Shown here in pieces: positions 13,501 to 25,500 of a DNA stretch of 64,000 bases (its first letter is position 1; every line of letters begins with the position of its first letter). Under the pieces are notes generated by a model. That model was not told the origin of the DNA. It made no database searches and saw only the letters and a program-made list of their open reading frames with translations. Position numbers and translations under genes: made by a program. Source of the DNA: Carposina sasakii (taxonomy: Eukaryota; Arthropoda; Insecta; Lepidoptera; Carposinidae); NCBI GenBank assembly GCA_014607495.2, contig CP053152.1:15607899-15671898 (forward strand), written 5' to 3'.

Positions 13501-16500
13501 GATTGATTTATACAAAAATAAGTGTAATTTGGACAGTATTTATATCTATACTAATATTATAAAGCTGAAGAGTTTGTTTGTTTGTTTGTTTGAACGCGCT
13601 AATCTCAGGAACTACTGGTCTGATTTGAAAAATTCTTTCAGTGTTAGATAGCCCATTTACCAAGGAAGGCTACAGTCTATACAACAACCTGCCCGGCTTC
13701 GCACGGGTACAACGCCCCCTCACGCGGACGAAGTCGTGGGCGGCTGCTATTTAAAATAACCAGAAAGTGACAATAAATATATAAACATTTGCTATGTATT
13801 TTATGTTTCTATTACGTACCTGTTCTTTTTTTATTAAAATACTTAAAACAGCGTCCATCTTGTTTTCATTTCAATCTTTTACTTTAAAAGCGATTCGCTA
13901 ACATAGACGTTTCACGTTAAAACCAACGGCCGTGTGCCCCGACACAGCCCCACCCGCTTTTTAGTAAAAACTTCGTGGTTGGTTTTTTTCTTTTAAATAG
14001 ACATTATTTTGACAGTTGGGAAAGAAAACGCACGAGTTCGGAAAAAGTAAAGAAAAAGCACGAGTATGTAATAGCCCACATCCCAAACGCTATACGTCCC
14101 TGCAATACGCCACTTTTTGAGCAACTGTATTAGAAATAGTTGTTCATTACAAGTGCGGAAAGCCTGTCATTGCAACTTGTTCCGACTGTCAACTTGTTCC
14201 ATTTGTCGGAACTCTGTGCAATGACAGGCTTTCCGCACTTGTAATGAATATTACTATATTACGGAATAAACGTAGTCTGCTGTTAGGTATAGCACTTCAA
14301 AACGCAGTCCGATGCTGCGTAAGGGTTAATGTGTTAATATGTTTAAATTTTTACCTAGTATCGTAACCACATATCGTAAAAGTAATCATCATCTTCTTGC
14401 CATTATTCCATTATTTATTGGTTCGGCACAATATACTTCTATTTGGGAACTCATATTGGCAAAGATTTGGTATTTGTTTTACGGCCGACTGCCTGCCTGA
14501 CGCTACCCTACCCTAACCTGTTCAAAACTATTCGTAACCGTATTGTGTTAATTCCATGGCAATAAGGTAGATGGCAGATGATGATATACCTCTGCAGGTG
14601 AACGTGGAAGAAGGCGTGGAGATCTGCGTGAAGCTGGACGGGTTCTCGTGGTCGTCGGCGCTGAGCGTGGGCGGCGCGGGTGGCGGCGCGGGGGGCGGCG
14701 CGGGGTGCGGACTCACGATCGGGACCTGCTTCACCGCCAGGCTCAAACTGCGCGACACCAAGATGAGGAGGCTGTATCTCAATGCCACGCTTACGGTCAA
14801 TAAGACGGAGGGAATTAAGGTATGTGTATTCAGATCCAGCCTTATATAGCTCATGATTCGCAGGCACTAAAGCATTGTATTGGACGAACGGCAAGGCCCA
14901 ATTTGCAGTAACAAAGCCAAAGCAATGCGACGGCGAAAATTGAGAATGTGTGTGTGCGCGAGGCAAGGTGCGGGGCGCGGGAGGACGCGTCGTGTTCGTC
15001 CCGCGCACGCATACACTCCCAATTTTCTATATTGCATTGCTTTGGCAAGTTACGTAATCAGAGGGCGGTTGGGATGTCGGGCGATCATGTGCAACGCGTT
15101 CTATGGTCGCAGGTGTCGGTGTCGGCGCCGTACTGGCTGGTGAACCGCTCGGGGCTGGCGCTGGTGTTCGGCGGTGGCGGCGCGGAGGCGGCGGGGCAGT
15201 TCGCGGAGCACGAGGTGGCGCGCGGGGTGGCGCCGCTGCCCTTCTCCTTCAGCGAGCCCGACCACGCCGCCACCGTGGCCGTGCGCCTGGGCGCCGAGCC
15301 GGGTGCGCCCACGCCTGAGGTACGGACCAACTGACACCTGCTACGTCTCTGACATGATAATAATAGTCATGTGGATGCGCAAACCTGTATCGTTTTATTG
15401 TACTTTTTATTTACTCCAGATTTTTGTAGGACAGATAATAATCAAGCAGATAGAATGAAAACTTTTCCCTAAATTGCTTTTTTAAAAATTGTTTTGAAAT
15501 ACATGTACGATTATTTGCGATGCCTATTATATAGGTAACTTGAGCAAGAGTGAGTTTTATGTCTGCATACCCAATGATATAGCGATTATTGTGTGCAGTG
15601 GAGCTCTCCGTTTGGACTGGGCGTGGGCGTGGCGGTGAAGCAGCTGCGTGCGCGTGGCGGCGCGGCGTACAGTGTGGGCGTGGCCACGCGGCGCGGGCGC
15701 GGGCGTTACCGCGGCACCAACGTCGCCGTGCTGGCGCCGCGCTACACGCTGCGCAACGACACGCCGCACACGCTGCAGTTCGCGCACCGCTGCACCGCCA
15801 CCACGCTGGTACGTGCTGCATTACAGATATTTACTGCTTTAGTTCTGTGCCATCACCTGTGTCAGGCTAGCTACTTACTCTAATCATTCACATCTGTTCT
15901 CGCTACGCTAAATGCAGCTATGTCTATGTATGTAGTTCTGTGAGAGTATATAAAATACATAACACACTTAATATACAAAATTGCGAAGGTCTGTTTGTCA
16001 TAATAGAAAAATGAAAAAGAATTAACTGCGTAAATATCTAGATACACTTTAATAGAGTTAATAAACGCAACGTTTAGCGTTGCGTGATGTGCACTTGTCA
16101 AATGAAATAATAAAGTACTGTAAGTTTCTTCAATAGTTTATTGCTTTAAATACATGGAAACTTAGCATAACTTAGTAGGTAGGTATTTGGGAGCGGAAGC
16201 GACGTGAGCTCTCGCTGTCACACATGCCGGCCGACTGCCGTGCGCGCGCATTGCGTCGCGGGAGACGCGTTCGTCGAGCGAACGGACCGGTGTGGGGCGA
16301 TCGCGAGCCGAACGTTACCGAAGGCGTCCGAGCGTAGCACTAAACGACAACGCGCGAATATGAAACTGTGGTCGCGCGTTACAGTACTTAATATTGTTTG
16401 ACTTATCGTTAAAGTCAAACCTTACGAGTGGTCTGTACTCTTATCAGTACTCTCTTTTACATTCAATGTAATATTTTTATCGACTGTAGAACGACCCCGG

Positions 16501-19500
16501 CGCGATAGCGACCCACATAACGGCGGTGCCGGGCTGCTGCCTGCCGTGGCACTGGGCGCGGCCGGACCGCGAGCGCCTGCTGTGCGTGCGCGTGCTGGCC
16601 CCGCCCCCCGCCGCGCCCTCCGCCGCGCCGCCCGCCGCCTCCGCCGCCGCGCCCGCGCCGCTCACCGCTTGGTCGGGCGGGTTCAAGATCGACGCGCCGA
16701 GGACGCTGCATATCGCTTGCAGGTTGGAATATACTGATTTTTACAATGAAAATGTAACAAAGGTTACATACGTTTATTATACCGTGTATGTACTAAACCA
16801 ATTATTTATTTTTTGCTCGAACCGATAATTAGTGATAGATTATGTAATCCAATCCAATCTGCCAATGATGAATGGCATATAATAAAGTACTAGTAAAGTA
16901 TAAAATATTATAGCGGCTGGCACGGTTTGCAGTGGTCGTGGGTTCGATTTCCACACGGGTGAAGAATTTTTTCCATTTTATTTATTAATAATTTTATACA
17001 ATATAATATCTTTGTAGTGATCTCACGATCACCCGTTTTGTCACGGACTTAATTTTATATTGTTATTGTGTATTGTCCAAATTATTATTATTATTTACAT
17101 AATTATTTATTTCATGTACTTATGCAATTATTTTATTTACAATGTCAAAATATAAATCTAATAAATATATCGAGGGACAAACAGACAGCGTCAAACTTTG
17201 TCGCGCATTAGATATCTGCGGCATGACGCAACCGGCGTCTATTGTGCACAGGCTACCTCAGCACCGCGCACCCCGTGCATTCCCAAGGCCTGCGCACCCG
17301 GCGACCGGCCGCAAGCGCCGCCTCCCGTCGGAGTTATAGGCAGACTATAACTCCGACGCGGAACGTATGTCTGTTTGCTCCCCGACGACTTGCTTAAATA
17401 CGTGCGTTCTCATTTGCAATATCCCATTGCCTATTGCTTTCCTATCTCGCTTAACTGTGCAGCGCCTTCTATTCTTTCTTAAGCTTAGCCTCCCTAACGC
17501 TTTATCTTGACTAAGATAAATTTATAAAAACACTTCTCCATTAATATAATCCGTTAGGATATGGTTGATCGTTTCATCTTTAAACATTGTGCTGAGGGAT
17601 ACAGCTTTGTTTGCCGAGATTTGGCTAGTGTATAGCTATCGGGATGAAGAATAACGTTGCCAATATGTAATTTAGAAAAGAGATGGTAAAATTCGTCATC
17701 CGAGTAATTGACCCGGTGGCTTAGTGGTTATAGCGGCTGGCACGGTTTGTAGTGGTCGTGGGTTCGATTCCCACTCGGGTGAAAAATTTATTCCATTTTC
17801 TTTATTAATAACTAGTGGACGCCCGCGACTCCGTCCGCGTGGACTACAGAAAAAAAAATGTCGAAATTATCCGGGATAAAAACATTTTCCCGGGATAAAA
17901 AGTAGCCTATATGTTAAGTGGGACCTGTCACAATATATTCCTGAAAACTGCACCGAAATCGGTTAAGCCGTTCCTGAGATTAGCGTGCACAAACGCACAG
18001 ACAGTCCCTTCCCGTGGAAATTTCGGGAAATCAATTCTTAGTGCTTCCCCGCAGTCTCCGATTTTAGCTTCACATGTACAGCGGTTTTTGTAAAAAAATT
18101 GAATTCCCGTTAGTCCCCTTCCCGTGGGAATTTCGGGAAATTCGTTCTTAGCGCTCCCTCGCAGTCCCTAATGAACGTACAGGTCTAATTTCGAATTCAT
18201 ATGTATCGCGCTTGTCGTAAAAAAATGAATTCCCGTTTGTCCCCTTCCCGTGGGAGTTTCGAGAAATCCGTTCCTAGTGCTTCCTCGGGGTCCCAAATAA
18301 ACAAATATGCCCAACTTAAGATTCATATGTGTAACCGTTTTCATAAAAAATAATTAATTCCCGTTGGCCCCCTTCCCGTGGGAATTTCGGGAAATTCGTC
18401 CTTAGTGCTTACTTGCAGTCCCTAATGAACATCTATGCCCAATTTCAGCTTAATATGTATAGCGGTTTTCGTAAAAATTATGAATTCCCGTTTGTCCCCT
18501 TCCCGTGGGAATTTCGGGAAATCCGTTTTTAGTCCTCCCTTGCTCTCCCCAATGAACATATATGCCCGATTTCAGCTTCATATGTATAGTGGTTTTCGTA
18601 AAAAATATAGAATTCCCGTTTGTCGCCTTCCCGTGGGAATATCGGGAAATTCTTATAGCCTATGTTCATCCAGGTCCTATAAGGATTCTAACGGTGAAAG
18701 AATTTTTAAAATCGGTCCAGTAGTTTTTGAGCCTATTCATTACAACCAAACAAACAAAGTTTTCCTCTTTATAATATTAGTGTAGATTTTATAATATAAA
18801 ATATTAATAAGAAAATGATTTTTTTTTACCCGAGTGAGATTTGAACTTATGATTACTCGCATTTCGTACATCGCTCTACCAACTGAGCTATCACTTAATT
18901 CGGATGACAAATTTTACCATTTCTTTTAAATTACGTTTTTGGCAACGTTATTTTTTCATAAATATACACTAGTCAAATCTCGGTAAAAAAAGCTGAATCT
19001 CTCAGCACAATGTTTAATGATGAAACGATCGATCCTAACGGATTATATTATGGAGAAGTATAATAAAGTAGGTGAACCTTTAGGTACCCACTTTACACTT
19101 GTTTCTCAATGTTTAATGGATTTCATAATTGGTAACTAAGTAAGATCCGCCCCCCAGAGAGCCGAGCGGCGCGTACCAGCTGTTCCGCGTGGAGGTGTCG
19201 AGCGAGGAGGCGTGGCTCACGGTGTCGCTGAGCTCCGCCGACTGCGCGCCGCCACCGCTGCGCATCGACAACTACTCGCCCGTCGCCGTCATGTACCACC
19301 AGGTACCGTCTGCCGCCCGAGCTATACTTAACGAGATGACTGTTCTAATGACAGATATTACCGATGGTGACGACATCACTTGTCGGGCTGATATTTACTT
19401 GCGAGTCACAGTATGTATTATTCTTCCCAACTATTCAAATGACAGATATCAGTGATCAATAGTCAATACTTTAAAACGTTCGCGGGGTAAGGTCTAATAA

Positions 19501-22500
19501 TTTTTAAATGCGCAAATGCATTGAAGTTGAATTTTAAAATCATTAGATTTCTAGATATTTTACATTATGCGCGTGTGCGCGTGCTTGTGGCAGGTGGGGT
19601 GCGGCGAGGAGTGCGTGGTGGGTGCGCACGCGCGCGTGTCGTGGGCGCTGCCGCAGCCGGAGGGTGCGCCGGCGCTGGCGCTGCGTGCGCCGGGCGGCCC
19701 GCGCTCGCACGTGGCGCTGTCTGCGCTGCACGAGCCGCACGCGCTGCTCTACCAGAACTTCATCCTGCTGTGCGCGCCCGCGCACCACGGGTGAGTGCGC
19801 CGGACTACGACATTGATATTTGTACTCTTCTAATACATAGTAACCGTTGTGTACTTATTTGTATAGTAGTATTACGCTTCGCATTCGACATTTCTGATCA
19901 GAGTTGTTCTAGTAAATACGGGGCGTTTGTGACAGCGAGGCAAATATTAATATGGCGACTTCAGACCATGATTCTGAGGCGAAAACCACCGAAAATTTTC
20001 GCAAGAAAATTCCAAAATTTTCTGACTTTCTTTTTTTCCAGAAAAAATGTTTGGACCGTTTAATGATTTAAAGATAGTTGCGCTCAATAAAATTAAATTA
20101 ATTCATCAATCCCAATAGATAGTCACAAGTGATCCAAAAAACAGCAATGTGTCACATAATAACCAATAAGCCCATTTAACTAGTCACAAGATCGCCCGAT
20201 ACAATTGGCGCGGAAAGCAAACATTGCGGTTAATCAATGTATTCAATAAAAATGCATTTCCTACGAGTAATAACACTGTCGTATAACTCAAAACAATGGT
20301 ATTTGTTCAGTATTTTAGTATTTGCCTAGCTGTCACACACACCTTGTAGGTATAATTGAGAACAGTTTTCGATTATCATAAATTTTAGATGCTATAACCA
20401 GTCTCAACCAGTCTATAGCAACTGCTATTTATTTTTACTACTCAAATAACTTGCTGTATAGACTACTGGGACATTGTAATCGAATACATACTTGCATGTT
20501 TCCTGAAATAGACATGTGTAATTGCTTATGTTATTTCTTGTGCCAGGCCACCAACAGGATCAGAAGATGACGACATGCTTGTATTCGAAGTCCCGGCGGG
20601 GTCCACCAAAGTAGTACTCGGAAAGAAGAGATACGGCGACCGGTAAGTACAACTAATAATGAAAAAAAAACTTAGCTGTGTCAATGATATTAGTTAATGT
20701 ATAAATGACCTTATATTGTAGGAGTCAACTATGGCGGAGAGGTCCGAACGATCAGCTGATCCACGAGGGGAGTTCCCCTCCTCAGCCCACTGATGCGTTA
20801 TTGTCAGATGAGGCGCCACTGTCGCCGCATTCTATGGTAAGATGTTTTGGAAATATAAGTTTTGTATCATTATTTTTATCTTTTACTAGGTTTTAAAAGC
20901 TATTAGAGGGTCTACGAAATTAGCAGTGAATATGGACTGAAACATAATATGAGCACACATTTAATTAGATATTGGCAGACATCGGTTGTAAATACTTTGA
21001 GATGTTCATTCATTACCGGTACCGCGTTACGCTTAGGTACGTTTTGTGCCATGTAAAGTTTGCAAAGGCCATGTTTGCATATTTGCTAATTTGATAACTA
21101 CCATTTTTATTAGGTTTTTCAATAAAGTTGTATAGATTTTTGAATACATAAAAAATGTGCAAGTATAATATATTTCGACATTCAGTCAGCAGATGATGCC
21201 GGATCCGGCGGTGAATAAACATCAGCAGTTGAACATTCTACTATAACCGTAAGCCAGGAATCAAGCTGTCATGTCCATGTCCTTAGGTGCTAGACATCGA
21301 GGAGTCGGCTGTGCGTCCGGGGCGCGCGTGCGGCCTCGCGCTGCGCCGCGCCGACCCGCGCCGCGCCTCCACGCAGGCGTGGCGCCTCGCCCCCGCGCCC
21401 GCGCCCGCCCCCGCGCCCGCCCTAGCGCACGCCCCCGCGCCCGCCGCACCGCCGCGGACGCGCATGTGCTGCGCGCACAACACGCTGTGTGTCACCGCGG
21501 AGACTCCGCTGAGGCCAGGTAAAGTTGGTTTCAATATTTGCCGCGTTTTCTGTCTTACGTGATTCTCTTCTGAATTGTGATCCTGTCAGTTCAGTAGCTA
21601 TGTACTCCTGTGCCATTTAGCAGGTAAAGATCTTATAATTTTCGTAATGTACATTGATTCGTGTTGCCCTAGGAAGCCGCGTGGTGCTGGAGCTGTGGCG
21701 CACGGACCGCGCGGGCGGCGTGCCGCGCGAGCAGCAGGCGTGGTGGCAGACGTTGCGGCCCGGCTCCGGCCGCCTCGACGTCACCGTGAGCGCCAGCGGG
21801 CCCACGCGCGTGCTGTCCGTGCGGGACCACCACAAGCAGGTCGGCTCTCTGCCCCCGCATAAATAAATTTCCATATAAACTTCCCTAATGTGTCAATCAA
21901 TAACAACTTTACTTATTGGATGCAGAAGGTCAGCAACTCGAGGAATTGTCAACTACTCAAAGGTTCACAACGTGCGCATCATCCGCAGGAATCGAACTGG
22001 ATTGACGGTCCGTCGGAGGACGAGGAGGAGTGTCCGGGCGGCGGCGGCGAGTGGAGCGTGTCGGTGCGGCTGGCGGGGCTGGCGCTGTCGCTGCTGGCGT
22101 CGGCGCCGCCGGCCGAGCTGCTGCACGCGCGCCTGGCGGGCGTGGCGCTGCGCGTGGCGCGCGCGCCCTCCGCCGCCAGCCTCGACCTCGCCGTGCAGCA
22201 GATACACGTCGACAACCAGGTCGGCTGGTCGCCAGGCGGGGAGGAGCTTCGGTGCTATGACGCGGCGGAAGATGAACCTTTTTACAACTGACTCATTTAT
22301 TACACAGTTGCTGGACACTCCGAGCCCGGTGCTGCTGTACGGGCTGGCGAACGACTCCGGCCTGCCCGCGCTGCACGCCGCCGCCGAGCTCGCGCCCGCC
22401 CCCCCGCGCCGCTACCGCGCGCGCTATCTGCGCCACCTGGTGCTGGCGCTGCGGCCGCTCGCCGCGCGCCTCGAGGAGCGGTCAGTACTCGCGCCGCACC

Positions 22501-25500
22501 CCGCTGCTTCAGTATAGCATTTTAGGATTTTCATTTGGTATTAACATTATTTAAAGAGTGCGGTCTCTAACTAACGCACGTATCGGGCAGACTAATCCTG
22601 TCGCTGTACCAGTGGGCGCTGCCGTGGTCCCCGGCGGCGGACGAGGAGTGCGAGGAGGCGTGGCCAGCGCGCCGCCCGCCCGCACGACACGACACGCGCT
22701 ACTACTTCGCGCTCATCAAGCTGATCCCCTCGCAGGTACCCACCATCGCTGCGGATTTCGATAGGACATTATGTCAGCAAATAACTATCGTTTTCTCTAT
22801 TGTTTCTAGGTTTAAGGTGCGTCCCGACTAACTAATATTTTAAATACAAAAAGCCCTCTATGTAAAAGCTTACTCGTATGTAAAAGCATTACATAAAGTC
22901 ATAGATGTAGATATTAACCTCATTTATTTAAAAAAACACCGAATTGCTTAAAAATTTTGTCCTAGTCTCACTCTTATGACTAAAAGACGAATCTAATGGA
23001 TACCTCTCAAGCACAAATACGACAAGCCGTTTAGATTTTAGAGCGTGCTAAAAAATATAAATACTATACATACAAACATACACTAGAAAAACATAACCCT
23101 CCTTCTGGCACCATAGGCAAATTATAGACAAATATGTTAAAAGCTAATTATAGACAAATATGTCTAGGAAACCAAATAATTAAAAAAAATATTTTTTTAA
23201 TTATTTTTTATTGAGGTTTGTCAACGTCCACTTCAATTTACATTATGTGTTTCAGACTAATTTCCTAAATATAATTGATTGAGTGGCGACAACAAGCAAT
23301 AAATGAGGTTACTGACAATGAAATATTGATATAACGGCTACTACAAAATTTATTTAGACGCAGAACACACATTAAAAGCAACAATAATTACACTTACAAT
23401 TAAATATCTGATGTATGTGCCAAGTACAAATGTGGTACATCATTCACGGAGAATATTATAGTGGAGTGCGTTATTAGTTAAATTAATTTAATTCTGTGCA
23501 GAAACCGTGGATGTACAAAATAGACTGGTATAATTTTACCTGCTTTTTCGGATAATTTGTGTAGATATTGATTTTTTTATAAATAATTTGTGTATGTAGT
23601 GTTTTAATCATTAATATTATTTATTTATCCCTTTCAATGCTTGCAGAAACCTAAACAAAAGGTAAATGGATGGTTGAGTCACATTATCATACCATTACTA
23701 AGTTTGCTAGATCAGTACATCTCCATTACCTACACCAAAATGGTGGTACATCTGTCGAGCATAGTATTTACATGCCTAATATATTTTTTCCAGGCTCCTG
23801 TTTATTTTCATTATTTTATTTATTTTACTTAAAAATTACAAATTGAGAATTATTATTTTTATATTAAAATACCTGCCGCAACTACATGTGTCATAGACAG
23901 TGTAGAGTGCGTTTTACCAAATGGTTCCTTTGAATGTTGGCTCTAGTTTATGACTAATTTATTTATGTTATGTTAGTGCATACATAAAATAAAATGTTAG
24001 TTCTAAAATAAAGCATATAAGTTATTCTATGAAATTGGAGATACAATCCCGCCCAGTATTAATAATCCCGGAAAGAAGAGTACAAACAGTTCTACTTACT
24101 GTTCTTCGTTTCATGTTACTTCTACCTGTCTACTTACTTCTTTTGATCTGTATTTCTACCCTATTTCTATTGTCCTTTTCTATGTTACTTCTGTCCGTGT
24201 ATGTGTAATTTTCAAATAAAAATCTATTCTATTCTATTCTATACAAATGAAAAAGACCGGGTAAATCCAAATAATCCTTTAAATTCAAATTTGATTCAAG
24301 TATCCGGGATCATACAATCTGTATGAAACGGTTTTAGTACTACTCGTATGTATTTCCTGTTAGATCCGGCTGTCGATGTGCACAGCCAGCAAGCTGGAGG
24401 GCCCGCTGCTGGCGCTGCGGCGGCGGCTTGGCCTCACGTTCATCAAGTTCGAGGACGCCTGCGTCGAACTCGAGCCCTTCGAGCGTGCACACGTCTTCGA
24501 GAGCGCGGACCAGCTCGGGCACAGCGTGCTGCAGCACTTCCGGGACGTGAGTACACTGCGAGAGCGAGAGAGAGAGAGCGCGGACCAGCTCGGGCACAGC
24601 GTGCTGCAGCACTTCCGGGACGTGAGTACACTGCGAGAGCGAGAGAGAGAGAGCGCGGACCAGCTCGGGCACAGCGTGCTGCAGCACTTCCGGGACGTGA
24701 GTACACTGCGAGAGCGAGAGAGAGAGAGCGCGGACCAGCTCGGGCACAGCGTGCTGCAGCACTTCCGGGACGTGAGTACACTGCGAGAGCGAGAGAGAGA
24801 GAGCGCGGACCAGCTCGCGAACAGCGTGCTGCAGCACTTCCGGGACGTGACTATACTCCTGGGATAGAAAGAGAGGGTGATAGGCGCTGGATTTGGACTG
24901 CAGATCTTTATGTTGGATGACAAGCATGTGGACGTGTTGCTTTTCTTTGTTCATTATCTCTTGGTACACGTGGTTGACATTGATGGTTGATTTTTGACGC
25001 ATGTTAATTAGGCTGCCCTTGTTTACTGTCTGTCTGTGTGCGCCAGGAGCTGAAGTGGCAGGCGGCGCGCATCCTGGGCTCGGTTGACTTCCTGGGCAAC
25101 CCGGTGGGCTTCGTGGCGGACGTGTCGGAGGGCGTGTCGGGCCTGCTGCTGCAGGGCGACGTGTCGGCGCTGCTGCAGAACGTCACGCACGGCCTGTCCA
25201 ACTCCGCCGCCAAGGTCACCGGTCAGTAACGGTAACGACAATGCGTGTCTTGAGGCGTCTTTACCTGTCATACAGTGTAGTGACATGTGTGTTTGCACAG
25301 AGTCGCTGGGTGACGGTTTGGAGCGCGTGGTGGGTGACGAGGCGCACGAGGAGACTCGGCGGCGCATCCGCAGCGCGGCGGGCGGCGCGCACCTCGCGGC
25401 CGGCCTGCGGGGCCTGGGGCTCGGCCTGCTGGGTGAGTGTGCGCACGAGGAGACGCAAGGAAATAAAGAATCAATAACTTTACACAATAAACCTTATTTT

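Larger units (their letters stand above)
17530..19062. mobile_element. Foldback element with two different tRNA-like modules, split by a Helitron
   Basis: Arms of about 180 bp at 17530-17710 and 18896-19062 are inverted copies (left ACACTTCTCCATTAATATAA; shared internal words include AACATTGTGCTGAG and CGTCATCCGA). Inside each arm is a tRNA-like module: left 17711-17780, with TGGCTTAGTGG and GGTTCGATTCC; right, on the minus strand, 18826-18895, with TAGCTCAGTTGGTAGAGC and AGTTCAAATCTC. The two modules differ from each other although the flanks match. The middle is occupied by a Helitron at 17812-18786; removing it leaves an A|T-rich palindromic centre. Confidence 0.7.

Noticed and set aside
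17711..17780. Functional tRNA gene
   Set aside because: The acceptor and T arms fit, but the anticodon stem is missing and similar truncated copies occur at several sites.
18826..18895. Functional tRNA gene
   Set aside because: A and B boxes are good but the anticodon arm does not pair, and the module lies in a transposon arm; annotated as tRNA-derived only.
24340..25002. Minus-strand 220-codon open frame with repeated TSRKCCSTL-type or VPEVLQHAV-type peptides
   Set aside because: Antisense reading of the 75-bp in-frame array and the VPS13D exon; the plus strand has conserved VPS13 sequence and splice signals.
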